The position numbers were made by a program, and so were the translations under genes. Below, piece after piece: positions 6,810 through 14,329 of a stretch of 23,676 bases of DNA (position 1 is the first letter of the stretch; each line of letters begins with the position of its first letter). The notes beneath the pieces were generated by a model, which ran no database searches, had not been told where the DNA came from, and saw only the letters and a list, made by a program, of their open reading frames with translations. Source of the DNA: Phycisphaerales bacterium UBA3190 (GTDB lineage: Bacteria; Planctomycetota; Phycisphaerae; Phycisphaerales; UBA1924); contig DEXG01000015.1 in the NCBI GenBank assembly GCA_002364005.1, forward strand, positions 451,502-475,177. Reading direction: 5' to 3'.

Positions 6810-7124
6810 TTAACTGCAACTGATTGAATCTACAGTCAGCCCATCGCACGCGTCGGCGAGCTCAAAGTCCTTGCGGGTAATCCCGCCCGCGTCGTGCGTT
6901 GAGACACTCAGCGTGACCTTGTTGTAGCGGATCAGGATGTCCGGGTGGTGCTGGACCTTCTCGGCGTATTCGGCGACGCTGTTGACGAACTTCATCGCTG
7001 CGATGAAGTCGTCGAACTCGAAGGTTCGTTGGATCTCGCCGTTCAGCTCGACCCATGCCGGGTGGGCTTCCAAACCCGCGGCAACCTGCTCTTCGCTGAA
7101 CTTCTCGACGGCTTGCTCGGTCAT
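6810..7124 (-). CDS. phhB: Pterin-4a-carbinolamine dehydratase
   Basis: This enzyme dehydrates 4a-hydroxytetrahydropterin, recycling the cofactor of aromatic amino acid hydroxylases; many bacteria carry it without an obvious hydroxylase. The 104-residue product has the usual length and the family core: WVELNGEIQRTFEFDDF, then FVNSVAEYAEKVQHHPDI with the active-site H59-H60-P61, then YNKVTLSVSTHDAGGIT with H77, and KDFELA. The ATG at 7124 has an excellent ribosome binding site (AGGAGG ending 5 bases upstream), whereas the longer frame to 7178 has none. The C-terminal SISCS is unusual but short. The gene is divergent from the glutamyl-Q-tRNA synthetase gene. It also lies upstream of, and in the same orientation as, the Cys-rich block, with no convincing terminator between them, so read-through is possible. 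Confidence 0.93.
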   Translation of the reverse strand: MTEQAVEKFSEEQVAAGLEAHPAWVELNGEIQRTFEFDDFIAAMKFVNSVAEYAEKVQHHPDILIRYNKVTLSVSTHDAGGITRKDFELADACDGLTVDSISCS

Positions 7125-7220
7125 GACTCCTCCTGACGCCGGGCACGGCACGCAGGCAAGCTGGTGAGAAATCCACACGATCCAGCTTGCCGACAGCCCT
7201 CAGTGTACCCACAATCTCCC

Positions 7221-8207
7221 GTGCGCGAACCCCCTCCATCAGAAGTTCCCGCCGGATCCTCCGGCCTGCGCCCCCAAACCACGCACACAACCCGACTTGC
7301 GCCATCACCAACCGGATCGCTGCATCTGGGGAATGCGTTCGCCTTTGTCCTCAACTGGGCCATGGCACGCAAGCGGGGCTGGCGTGTGGTACTGCGTATC
7401 GAAGACCTCGATGAATCCCGCGTGCATGAGGGCATGGCCCAGCAGGCCATCGACACCCTGCGCTGGCTGGGGCTCGACTGGGACGACGAGCCGATCATCC
7501 AGACCCAACGCATGGAGGCATACCACGCAGCGATGCAGGCATTAGCCGGCCGTAAATGCATCTACCCGTGCGAGCTGAGCCGGCGTGAAATCGAAGAAGC
7601 CCTCAGCGCCCCCCACGCTTCACCAACCGATGCGGCGCTGCATGCACCGATCCGGCCCGAGACTTTTCCTGATCGGTTCGATACCCCGGCCACGAGTTGG
7701 CGGTTCGCGGTTCAACCGGGCGCGGTTGAGTTCACCGACCAGCTGATGGGGCCCCAGCGGTTCGACCCCAACGGGCTGGGCGGAGATTTCATCGTGTGGA
7801 CGAAGCGACAGGCCCCGAGTTACCAGCTCGCCGTCGTCATCGATGACCACGACGCGGGCGTCACCCAGGTGGTGCGTGGGCGTGACCTGCTCGATTCGGC
7901 GGCTCGCCAGCTGCTGCTCTACCGGGCCATTGGGCTGGGGCCGGAACCGGTGTATACCCACCTGCCGCTGGTTTTGGGCCACGACGGGCGTCGATTAGCC
8001 AAGCGGGATCAGGACACCCACATCGCCAGCTACAGCCAGCAAGGCGGGCCCGAGCGGGTCATCGGGCTGATCGCCAAGTGGGCCGGGGTCGTGCCCGAAG
8101 CGACGCCGATGACGATTTCTGCGTTTCTCGACGCGTTCGATCCCGATACACTACCGACTGACGACCTTGTGTTCAGCAAAGAGGATGCCCGATGGCTCAG
8201 ATCATGA
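7221..8207 (+). CDS. gluQ: Glutamyl-Q tRNA(Asp) synthetase (truncated GluRS paralogue)
   Basis: GluQ-RS activates glutamate and attaches it to the queuosine base of tRNA(Asp). The protein has the class I Rossmann core: TRLAPSPTGSLHLGN (HIGH signature), VLRIEDLDESR, SYQLAVVIDDHDAGVTQVVRGRDL, and a KMSKS-like RLAKRDQD. It lacks the anticodon-binding domain of true GluRS, and about 328 residues is close to GluQ length. E. coli YadB has Cys-rich zinc ligands after the HIGH domain; here the equivalent KCIYPCELSRREIE keeps CIYPC but lacks the CxC pair, so zinc binding may be lost. The start is unclear: no ATG precedes the signature, and GTG codons at 7164, 7203 and 7221 and CTG at 7266 all lack a ribosome binding site. 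GTG 7221 is a compromise. The stop overlaps the next gene. Confidence 0.88.
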   Translation: MREPPPSEVPAGSSGLRPQTTHTTRLAPSPTGSLHLGNAFAFVLNWAMARKRGWRVVLRIEDLDESRVHEGMAQQAIDTLRWLGLDWDDEPIIQTQRMEAYHAAMQALAGRKCIYPCELSRREIEEALSAPHASPTDAALHAPIRPETFPDRFDTPATSWRFAVQPGAVEFTDQLMGPQRFDPNGLGGDFIVWTKRQAPSYQLAVVIDDHDAGVTQVVRGRDLLDSAARQLLLYRAIGLGPEPVYTHLPLVLGHDGRRLAKRDQDTHIASYSQQGGPERVIGLIAKWAGVVPEATPMTISAFLDAFDPDTLPTDDLVFSKEDARWLRS

Positions 8208-8749
8208 CCCGCCCCACCCGCACGCTCGCCCTGCTTCTGGGGCTGCTCGTAACCATGCTCATGGCCACCGGGTGCAGCAACCCGCCCGTCGTCGTCGACG
8301 GCAAGATGCCCATCGAGATCGGCGGCCAGACCTTCATGTGTCAGATCGTCGCCGACCCGGATACACGCGAGCTGGGGCTGGGCAAGCGTGAGTCGCTCCC
8401 GGCTGATGAGGGCATGATCTTCTCGTTCCCCGATTCGCGCCTGCGTTCGTTCGTCATGCGCGATTGCCTGTTCCCGATCGACATCATCTTCCTCGACAGC
8501 GCCGGGCGCATCGTCGCGATGCACCACATGCCCGTCGAGGAACCGATCCGGGAGGATGAGACACGCGCCTCGGTGATCAACGGCCAGCTCTTCGCGGGGA
8601 CTTACGAGATGCGACTTGCCAAGTACTCATCGCGGTACAACGCCCAGTACGCCATCGAGCTGCTGGGGGGCACGCTCGAGCAGCTCAAGCTCAACGAGGG
8701 CGACCGCATCGAGTTCGATACCGAGTACCTTCAGTCGATCACCAAGTAA
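8192..8749 (+). CDS. DUF192 family lipoprotein
   Basis: A 185-residue predicted lipoprotein. The N-terminus has Arg residues, a Leu-rich helix and the lipobox ATGC, with Cys at 28. The rest matches DUF192 (PF02643), a small beta-barrel family of unknown function: DTRELGLGKRESLPADEGMIFSF, then SFVMRDCLFPIDIIFLDSAGRIV, the most conserved stretch. The family normally has TXXPLDIIFLD; this protein has CLFPIDIIFLD. The ATG at 8192 has AGAGG upstream at good distance; the ATG at 8204, which overlaps the gluQ stop, is an alternative. The 16-base overlap with gluQ implies co-transcription. About 195 bases of spacer follow before the phosphatase gene, with a hairpin at their end. Confidence 0.9.
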   Translation: MAQIMTRPTRTLALLLGLLVTMLMATGCSNPPVVVDGKMPIEIGGQTFMCQIVADPDTRELGLGKRESLPADEGMIFSFPDSRLRSFVMRDCLFPIDIIFLDSAGRIVAMHHMPVEEPIREDETRASVINGQLFAGTYEMRLAKYSSRYNAQYAIELLGGTLEQLKLNEGDRIEFDTEYLQSITK

Positions 8750-8912
8750 TCCCTTGCCCGATCGGCTCCGCCTGAAGGTCCGATCATCCGAGCCCGACCT
8801 GCACGATCACACGGGCTGCGTGGTGTATTCGTGCCTAGGTGCCTGCCCATAACACGCGTCAGGCGCGACCGCGTGCAAGTTGCTGAACCGAACCCGAAAC
8901 CGGGCCGAATCT

Positions 8913-8939
8913 GGGGTGTTCATACACCCCGCAAGGAGG
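8913..8939 (+). promoter_or_regulatory. Leader hairpin abutting the Shine-Dalgarno of the SpoIIE phosphatase gene
   Basis: GGGGTGT (8913-8919) and ACACCCC (8924-8930) form a perfect 7-bp stem with a TCAT loop. Two bases later comes a full consensus ribosome binding site AAGGAGG (8933-8939), five bases before the GTG start at 8945. The binding site is outside the stem, so the hairpin would not mask it directly, but it might bound or protect the ribosome landing site or the transcript end. It also fixes the start codon. Confidence 0.6.
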
Positions 8940-8944
8940 CGCCC

Positions 8945-10228
8945 GTGGGACTTCGCATCTCAACACCGCCACAACAGGGCCCATGCGTCCTGATCGCCCG
9001 CACCCGTGACGATGAGCCGGACCTGCGCACAGACGCGGCAGTACGCCGCATCGGTGAGCACCTCCGGCCGCGTGGGCTCGGGATCCAGAACATCGGTCTC
9101 GATACCCTGCTGGGCTCGACACCAAAGAGCCGCGGCTCGCAGGCCCCCATGCTCATCTTCGTCAGTGAGCACGACAGCGATTCCACGATCAACCGCATCG
9201 CCGATGCCCTGAGCGAGCACCTGTGCCCCGCGCTGGTCCTGATCCCACCGTCTCACAAGCATTCCAGACTCTTGCTACGCAGCGCGGGCATCATGTGCGA
9301 GTCTGATGAGATCGACCCGGCCCAAGCCGCCATCATCCTGTGGACCCTGGCACAGCGCCAGCCGGCGATTCAGGCACTGGCAACGGAGCTGATGCTCACC
9401 GAGAAGTCGATCAGTTCGGTGAACAACGAGATGACCAAGCTCCACGAGGAACTGGCCAGCGCCGCGTCGATCCAGCGCGACTACCTGCCGCTCTCGCTCC
9501 CCGTGATCGACGGGCTGGACATGGGCATCGTGTACCGACCCGCTTCGTATGTCTCGGGTGACATCTACGACATCATCGAGCTCGACGAGCACCACACGGG
9601 CTTCTTCCTCGCCGATGCCGTCGGGCATGGCGTTCCCGCGGCCCTGATGACCATGGTCATCACGCAGGGGCTGCACAAGACCGAGGGCAAGGGCGATCAG
9701 CTCCGCATCGTCGAGCCCGCAGAAGCCCTGCGTCGGCTCAACAACACCATGACCAAGAACGCGGGCGAGCAGTCGCGGTTCGCCACGGCGATGTACGCGA
9801 TCCACGACAAGCGTGACAACACCATCACCGTTGCCGGTGCCGGGCACCCCCCGTCGCTGCTGGTGCGTGCGGAAACCGGCGAGGTCGAGCAGGTCGAATC
9901 GCAGAGCCCGCTGCTCGGGATCTTCCCCGATGTTGAGTTTGAGCAGACCACCCACCAGATGCAGCCGGGCGATGTGTTCATCATCTATTCCGACGGCTTC
10001 GAGGTCGCCTTCCCCAAGAAGGACGCCCAGGGCGACGAGTACCGACGCCCCACGCTCACCTACATCAAGGAACTCACCGAGGCGGGCTCGGGGATCGGGT
10101 CGCTCGACGATGCGATCGCCACGCTCGAATCGCACCTGGATGCCCAGTCGGGCTCGCTGCACCAGCCCGACGACATCACCGCCCTGTTCATGACCTGCGC
10201 CGGATCGCTGAGCAAAGCCGTCGCCTGA
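8945..10228 (+). CDS. SpoIIE/RsbU-type PP2C serine phosphatase with N-terminal receiver-like region
   Basis: A cytoplasmic 427-residue regulator. Residues 1-130 look like a degenerate receiver or sensor domain (no clear phospho-acceptor pattern), 140-178 form a likely helical coiled-coil linker, and 180-420 are a SpoIIE-type PP2C phosphatase. Metal and catalytic motifs are intact: YVSGDIYDI (D206), FLADAVGHGVPAALMTM (D224), AGHPPSLL, YSDGFEVA (D350) and QPDDITALFM (D410). Such enzymes dephosphorylate STAS-domain anti-sigma antagonists in partner switching. A STAS protein is encoded about 0.8 kb away on the other strand and is the natural candidate substrate. The GTG at 8945 is chosen for its perfect AAGGAGG; a longer frame from 8831 has no such site. 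The stop directly abuts that of the converging TrkA_C gene. Confidence 0.9.
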   Translation: MGLRISTPPQQGPCVLIARTRDDEPDLRTDAAVRRIGEHLRPRGLGIQNIGLDTLLGSTPKSRGSQAPMLIFVSEHDSDSTINRIADALSEHLCPALVLIPPSHKHSRLLLRSAGIMCESDEIDPAQAAIILWTLAQRQPAIQALATELMLTEKSISSVNNEMTKLHEELASAASIQRDYLPLSLPVIDGLDMGIVYRPASYVSGDIYDIIELDEHHTGFFLADAVGHGVPAALMTMVITQGLHKTEGKGDQLRIVEPAEALRRLNNTMTKNAGEQSRFATAMYAIHDKRDNTITVAGAGHPPSLLVRAETGEVEQVESQSPLLGIFPDVEFEQTTHQMQPGDVFIIYSDGFEVAFPKKDAQGDEYRRPTLTYIKELTEAGSGIGSLDDAIATLESHLDAQSGSLHQPDDITALFMTCAGSLSKAVA

Positions 10229-10972
10229 TCAGGCCTCGGAGTTGTGGTGCTTCGGTCTTCGTATGGGGTCGGATCCGAGCACGACTGGGATCAGGGTTTC
10301 CTGCCCATACACCGTGAGCAGATCTCCCGCCATGAGTTCGGTTGTGGGGTGCGGGGTCCCGATAGACTCGCCGTCTACGCGCTTGATGTTGAGTACCAGC
10401 ACGCCCTTGGTTCCCAGAGCCGCCCCAGCCAGCGTGCTCCCGATCAGCTCGTTGCCCGTTTCGATCTCGACCTGCATGACCGAGAACCCGTCGCCGCTGC
10501 GCAGCACCGTCTCGTAGTCGATCGCGCGGACCTCGTGATAGCGATGCAGCGAACGCTCGATCAGAAAATCGAGCAACCGGATCACGATGGGCAACTTGAA
10601 GAACAGGGTAATCAGCACCACCCCGACCATGACCACCGAGAGCTTAAAGAAGAAGCCCTCCGACCCGTCGAAGGGCGAGAGGTCGTCGACCCACTTGGGC
10701 TCGTCTTCCATGAAGGTGATGATCAGCGTGCTCAGCGCGGTGGTGAGCCCGATGTTGCCCGCGATGATCAGGTGCGAGGCGATCTTGCGCCGCGCCGAGT
10801 TGGCCATGATCATCTCGGCTTCGTTGGTCGTGAAGCCCACGCCGAAGAAGCATGAGATCGCCTGAAACTCGGCGACATCCCTTCCAAGCCCGGTCATCAT
10901 CAACGCCTTTGCACCGATACGCACGATCAGCAGGGCGATGACAACGATGATCAACAGGGCGAGCAGCGGCAT
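10229..10972 (-). CDS. Membrane protein with C-terminal TrkA_C (RCK_C) domain
   Basis: A 247-residue protein. A first transmembrane helix (residues 1-20) is followed by a conserved FQAISCFFGVGFTTNEAE segment (36-53), two more hydrophobic stretches (67-88 and 108-135), and a soluble TrkA_C/RCK_C domain (about 155-235) with VLVLNIKR and GDLLTVYG, which typically senses a ligand. I recognise the layout as a family annotated only as TrkA C-terminal domain protein. The Gly-Phe-Thr-Thr loop before an Asn-Glu-Ala-Glu stretch could be a re-entrant pore or selectivity element, but that is inference. The ATG at 10972 has a purine-rich AGGGGGA upstream; a longer frame from 11029 has no signal. It follows the STAS gene by 28 bases, probably as the third gene of the gyrA operon. 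Confidence 0.78.
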   Translation of the reverse strand: MPLLALLIIVVIALLIVRIGAKALMMTGLGRDVAEFQAISCFFGVGFTTNEAEMIMANSARRKIASHLIIAGNIGLTTALSTLIITFMEDEPKWVDDLSPFDGSEGFFFKLSVVMVGVVLITLFFKLPIVIRLLDFLIERSLHRYHEVRAIDYETVLRSGDGFSVMQVEIETGNELIGSTLAGAALGTKGVLVLNIKRVDGESIGTPHPTTELMAGDLLTVYGQETLIPVVLGSDPIRRPKHHNSEA

Positions 10973-11000
10973 AGAAGTCCCCCTGTTGTGAGCGGGTGTG

Positions 11001-11363
11001 TTATGCCCCGTCGCTGCCGGGTTCGGCAATCTGGATCGAGGCGATCGCGGTGATCAGGTCGGGCGAGAACTCGAACACCTTGTTGAGCCCGGTCACAACC
11101 AGCACGCTCATCACCTCGTCGCTCACGCCCGAGAGGATGAGCTGACGCCCGCGGGCGTCGAGGTTCTTGCGGAGCCGAAGCAACTGGGCGATGTTCGACG
11201 AGTTGACATAGCTCACCTCGTGGAAATCGAGCACCGCGTGCGGGATCGGGTCGGTCTCGCTGGCCGATTCGATGCGTTCACAGATCATCGAGAGCTCATC
11301 GCTGAGCGCTGGCTCATCGGCGAGGTTCGCGATCACGATGTTGTCTGACCAATCAATCGCCAT
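11001..11363 (-). CDS. STAS-domain protein (anti-sigma factor antagonist-like)
   Basis: A 120-residue single-domain STAS protein. The characteristic segment is HAVLDFHEVSYVNSSNIAQLL, equivalent to LDFxxVxFxDSSGL in SpoIIAA/RsbV, with the candidate phospho-acceptor serine at 55 or 56 (N-S-S). The downstream LILSGVSDEVMSVLVVTGLNKVF matches the usual second half. In partner switching, a STAS protein is phosphorylated by an anti-sigma kinase and reactivated by a SpoIIE/RsbU-type phosphatase. The phosphatase candidate is the gene ending at 10228; no kinase gene is in the window. GAGG lies about 8 bases before the ATG at 11363. The gene begins 10 bases after the gyrA stop, so it is very likely co-transcribed with gyrA. 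Confidence 0.88.
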   Translation of the reverse strand: MAIDWSDNIVIANLADEPALSDELSMICERIESASETDPIPHAVLDFHEVSYVNSSNIAQLLRLRKNLDARGRQLILSGVSDEVMSVLVVTGLNKVFEFSPDLITAIASIQIAEPGSDGA

Positions 11364-11373
11364 GCCGTGTACC

Positions 11374-14160
11374 TCAATCCGCGTCTGTGCTGCCCGATGC
11401 GGAAGCATCATCACCTGTCGCGGCACCCTCGGCACCGTCCTCGTCCTCTGATTCTTCGATACGGGCCGCCGAGACCACGGCGTCCCCGTCCTTGAGCCCC
11501 ACGACGCGCACGCCCTGGGTCCCTCGACCATAACTGGAAATCGAGCCCGCCGCCATGCGGACCAGCTGGCCCTTGCGGCTGATGACGACGATATCCTCGT
11601 CCTCGCAGACCCCGATCGCCGCGGCCGTGGGCCCGTTGCGCTCGGTCGATTTGATGTCGGTGCGTCCCTTGCCGCCGCGAGACTGGCTCCGCATTGGCCC
11701 GTTCTCGGGGTTGACGCGGTACTCATCGACCTGGGTGCGTTTGCCGTACCCGTGCTCGGTGATGGTCAGCAGGCAGAGGTTGCGTTCGATGAACTCGGGG
11801 TCGGTGTGGGTGACCTCGGGATCGCTCTCATCCTGAACCATCGGGATTCGCATGATCCCAACGACCGATGCCCCCTCACGCAGCTCGATGCCCTTGACGC
11901 CCGCGGCTGACCGCCCCATCTCGCGCACATCCTGCTCGGGGAAGCGGATCGCCATCCCGCCGCTGGTGATGAGCATGAGGTCGTCGCTGCCGGTGGTCAT
12001 GCGCACATCGAGCAGGGCATCCTCGTCTTTGAGCCCCACCGCGATCAGACCCGAGCGGTTGACATTGGCGTACGCCTTGAGGGCCGTGCGTTTGACGATG
12101 CCGCCCTTGGAAACAAAGGTCAGGTAGTTGCTCCCGCTCTCGAAATCCTTGATCGCCAGGTACGCGCAGGTGCGTTCGCCCTTCTTGAGGTCGATGTAGT
12201 TGATGATCGGCCGGCCCTTGCTCGTGCGGCTCATCTCGGGCAGCTCGTAGACCTTGATCTTGAACACACGCCCGGTATCGGTGAAGCACAGCAGGTGATC
12301 GTGCGTCGAAGCCGCGAACAGGTGCTCGATGAAGTCGTCGTCCTTCGAGTCGCTCGCCTTGATGCCCTTGCCGCCACGCCCCTGGGCCTGGTAGGTCTCC
12401 AGCGGGACACGCTTGACATAGCCCTGGTGCGAGATGGTGACGGCCATCTCCTGCTCTTGGATCAGGGCCTCGATATCGATATCGCCGGCGGCATCTTCAA
12501 TCGCCGTCAGGCGATCGCGTCCGAAGCGGGCCTTCATGTCTTCGGTGTCTTCAACGATCAGATCGAGCACCATGCGGTGGTTGGCCAGGATGGCCTCGTA
12601 GCCCTCGATCTCTTCGATGATCGCGGTGTATTCCTTGACGAGTCGTTCGATCTCCAGGCCAACGAGCTGGATCAGACGCATGCCACCGATGGTCTCGGCC
12701 TGCACGCGCGTGAGGAGCACGCCGCCGTCTTCGTCGCTGTCCCGCATGGCCTTCATCAGGCGCTGCGGGATGTCCTTGGCGGCTGGGTGATCGCTGGGGA
12801 TCGTGTAGCGGCGCTCCATCAGCTTCTGGATCGCCTCCTCGCGGGTCTGCGAGCTTTTGATGAGCTGGATGATCTCGTCGATGTCGATGACCGCGTAGAT
12901 CATGCCCTCGAGCAGGTGGGCTTTCTTCTTGGCCTCACGCAGCAGGTACATCGTGCGTCGCTTGATCACATCGATGCGGTGCTCGATGTAGCACTCGATG
13001 AGCTGCTTGAGCCCCATCGTGCGTGGCTGGCGGTTCACCAGCGCGATGTTGATGATCGAGAAGGTCTGCTGCAGCGGGGTGCACTGGTAGAGCTGGTTCT
13101 CGACCACGCTCGGGTCGGCACCCTTCTTGAGCTCGATGACGATGCGCGACTGGGCATTGCGGCCCGACTCGTTGCGCACATCGCTGATGTCCTTGATCCG
13201 CTCTTCCTTCACCGACTCGACGATCTTCTCGACGAGCGTGTTCTGGACGAGCGAGTACGGGATCTCATCGATGACGATCTGGTGACGATCCTTGCGGAAC
13301 TCCTCGACATGCACATTGCCGCGCACCGTGACGCGCCCGCGCCCCGTGCTGTAGGCATCGAGGATGCCCTTGCGCCCAAGGATGCGACCGCCTGTCGGGA
13401 AGTCGGGCCCCTGCACGCCGCGACGCACGACATTCCCGTCGTCGTCGAGTTCATCGCGCATCAGTTCGATGAGGTCGATCTCGGGGTTGTTCACCACACG
13501 CACGATCGCGTCGAAGATCTCGGTCGGGTTGTGCGGCGGCAAGCTGGTTGCCATGCCCACGGCGATGCCCATGCCGCCGTTGATCAGCAGGTAGGGGAAC
13601 TTGCCGGGCAGGACCGTCGGCTCCATGAGCCGGTCGTCGTAGTTGGGCGCGAAGTCAACCGTTTCGGACTTGATGTCCTGCATCATGTCGACCGCGGCGG
13701 CGGTCATGCGTGCCTCGGTGTATCGCATCGCCGCCGGCGGGTCGCCGTCGATCGAGCCGAAGTTCCCCTGCGGATCGACGACCGGGGTGTTCATCTTCCA
13801 CTTCTGCGCCATGCCGACCATCGTCGGGTAGATGACCGACTCGCCGTGCGGGTGGTAGTTGCCCGAGGTGTCGCCACAGATCTTGGCACACTTAAGGTGC
13901 TTGCGGTTGGGTCGCAGGTTCAGGTCGTTCATCGCGACAAGGATGCGTCGCTGCGAGGGCTTCATGCCATCACGCACATCGGGCAGCGCACGATCCATGA
14001 TCGTGCTCATCGCGTAGGTCAGGTACGAGTCCTGCAGCTCACGCTCGATCTGCAGGTCGACCGCCTGAGGGCCCAGTGTGCTCTCTGTATCTCTGTCGGG
14101 TTGACCGGGCGTCGAGGCACCCTCATCGGGCTGGCCGTCGGCGTCGAAATGATCGCTCAT
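11374..14160 (-). CDS. gyrA: DNA gyrase subunit A
   Basis: The 928-residue A subunit of type IIA topoisomerase, which breaks and rejoins DNA while GyrB drives strand passage with ATP. The core is complete: SYLTYAMSTIMDRALPDVRDG, the quinolone region HPHGESVIYP (104-112), the catalytic tyrosine in AAMRYTEAR (Y147), and NGGMGIAVGMAT. The C-terminal beta-pinwheel begins after about residue 580 and contains QGRGGKG (the GyrA box position) and a second RGGKG (QSRGGKG), followed by an acidic, Ala/Ser-rich tail. That box favours GyrA over ParC. E. coli D87 is replaced by Pro112 and D82 by Glu107. The start has GGAG 9 bases upstream. A TAGAAT at 14247-14242 could be a -10 box, without a convincing -35. 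The STAS and TrkA_C genes follow closely. Confidence 0.97.
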   Translation of the reverse strand: MSDHFDADGQPDEGASTPGQPDRDTESTLGPQAVDLQIERELQDSYLTYAMSTIMDRALPDVRDGMKPSQRRILVAMNDLNLRPNRKHLKCAKICGDTSGNYHPHGESVIYPTMVGMAQKWKMNTPVVDPQGNFGSIDGDPPAAMRYTEARMTAAAVDMMQDIKSETVDFAPNYDDRLMEPTVLPGKFPYLLINGGMGIAVGMATSLPPHNPTEIFDAIVRVVNNPEIDLIELMRDELDDDGNVVRRGVQGPDFPTGGRILGRKGILDAYSTGRGRVTVRGNVHVEEFRKDRHQIVIDEIPYSLVQNTLVEKIVESVKEERIKDISDVRNESGRNAQSRIVIELKKGADPSVVENQLYQCTPLQQTFSIINIALVNRQPRTMGLKQLIECYIEHRIDVIKRRTMYLLREAKKKAHLLEGMIYAVIDIDEIIQLIKSSQTREEAIQKLMERRYTIPSDHPAAKDIPQRLMKAMRDSDEDGGVLLTRVQAETIGGMRLIQLVGLEIERLVKEYTAIIEEIEGYEAILANHRMVLDLIVEDTEDMKARFGRDRLTAIEDAAGDIDIEALIQEQEMAVTISHQGYVKRVPLETYQAQGRGGKGIKASDSKDDDFIEHLFAASTHDHLLCFTDTGRVFKIKVYELPEMSRTSKGRPIINYIDLKKGERTCAYLAIKDFESGSNYLTFVSKGGIVKRTALKAYANVNRSGLIAVGLKDEDALLDVRMTTGSDDLMLITSGGMAIRFPEQDVREMGRSAAGVKGIELREGASVVGIMRIPMVQDESDPEVTHTDPEFIERNLCLLTITEHGYGKRTQVDEYRVNPENGPMRSQSRGGKGRTDIKSTERNGPTAAAIGVCEDEDIVVISRKGQLVRMAAGSISSYGRGTQGVRVVGLKDGDAVVSAARIEESEDEDGAEGAATGDDASASGSTDAD

Positions 14161-14329
14161 GCAGGGTCTCCAAGCGGGCAGTCAGCCCCGCCGATTCAGC
14201 ACCCAGACAGCTCCAAAATCGGGCGTCATGGGTATGCGTCTATTCTAGGCGCAGCGGCAAAAACTCGCTTGAATTCACGCCCCTTTTCAGCCGCAATTAT
14301 CCGCGTTCATTCGCGAAAAACGCTGATTT

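Noticed and set aside
6790..6810. AT-rich short inverted repeat after the pterin dehydratase stop, as a terminator
   Set aside because: ATATTT/AAATAT is only 6 A-T pairs with a 2-base loop, too weak. It is better regarded as the AT-rich region upstream of the promoter candidate.
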